Source: JARRQB01 sp965368585 (GTDB lineage Bacteria > Pseudomonadota > Gammaproteobacteria > Chromatiales > Chromatiaceae). Taken from it: a stretch of DNA of 40,767 nucleotides. The stretch lies in the NCBI GenBank assembly GCA_965368585.1, contig CBDUNM010000030.1, positions 1-40,767 on the forward strand. The letters are read 5' to 3'. Shown in pieces: positions 40,714 to 40,767 of this stretch. The notes under the pieces are model-generated. The model had not been told where the DNA came from. It did no database searches and saw nothing but the letters and a program-made list of their open reading frames with translations. The position numbers and the translations under genes were made by a program. The number at the start of each line of letters is the position of its first letter. Within the stretch, counting starts at the first letter, position 1.

Positions 40714-40767
40714 TCACTCGATAATTTTCGACACCACACCGGCGCCCACTGTGCGGCCGCCTTCGCG
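40714..40767 (-). CDS. tuf: Elongation factor Tu, C-terminal fragment (5' part outside window)
   Basis: The last 17 codons and TGA stop of tuf are visible: REGGRTVGAGVVSKIIE, the typical end of EF-Tu domain 3. The rest lies beyond the right edge. Its stop is 5 bp before the rpsJ ATG, showing that the str-type (fusA-tuf) and S10 gene groups are joined in one transcription direction. Confidence 0.95.
   Translation of the reverse strand, partial: REGGRTVGAGVVSKIIE

Overview
The window looks like a chromosomal segment of a gammaproteobacterium. The evidence is a complete S10-spc-alpha ribosomal gene block in the usual proteobacterial order with tuf directly upstream, a 101-residue zinc-free S14, an ssb/YajR-type transporter pair divergent from uvrA, and protein sequences closest to gammaproteobacterial versions (MdaB, KefG, KefC, RsmA, SecY, RpoA). 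A sulfur-oxidiser or Chromatiales-like host is only a guess.

Layout. (1) 1-3.6 kb: a minus-strand operon (DoxX membrane protein, glutathionyl-hydroquinone reductase, double CDGSH iron-sulfur protein, DODA-type extradiol dioxygenase running off the left edge) with a divergent LysR regulator. It resembles the E. coli yqjF-yqjG / yhaJ arrangement. (2) 3.7-9.6 kb: an HxlR regulator divergent from a tight six-gene operon: MdaB quinone reductase, GFA-type zinc protein, glutathione S-transferase, KefG-like subunit, KefC-type K+/H+ antiporter and HD hydrolase. The block is bracketed by two direct copies (164 bp each, about 83% identical) of the rsmA upstream region plus the first codons of rsmA. (3) 9.5-19.9 kb: housekeeping genes rsmA, a lon-type protease, a lone rfbD, ssb, a YajR-like MFS carrier, uvrA and a SAM hydroxide adenosyltransferase-family gene. 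(4) 20.2-26.7 kb: two paralogous unrecognised genes behind a K+-independent H+-pumping pyrophosphatase (hppA), a 776-bp gene-free stretch, then a CBS-domain gene coupled to an ArsB/NhaD-family transporter. (5) 27-40.8 kb: 27 ribosomal-protein, secY and rpoA genes plus the 3' end of tuf, all on the minus strand, from tuf to rplQ, closed by a strong intrinsic terminator.

How the genes fit together. The first 9.4 kb are dominated by glutathione and quinone/electrophile chemistry under two thiol- or aromatic-responsive regulator types. GST and the hydroquinone reductase handle glutathione adducts, MdaB reduces quinones, GFA proteins are linked to formaldehyde-glutathione, and Kef channels acidify the cytoplasm in response to glutathione adducts. 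The two most notable observations are the rsmA-derived direct repeats that mark this block as inserted or rearranged, and the paralogous pair of unknown proteins next to hppA. The ribosomal half is ordinary apart from a possible alpha-operon leader and a terminator-like hairpin between rpsN and rpsH.
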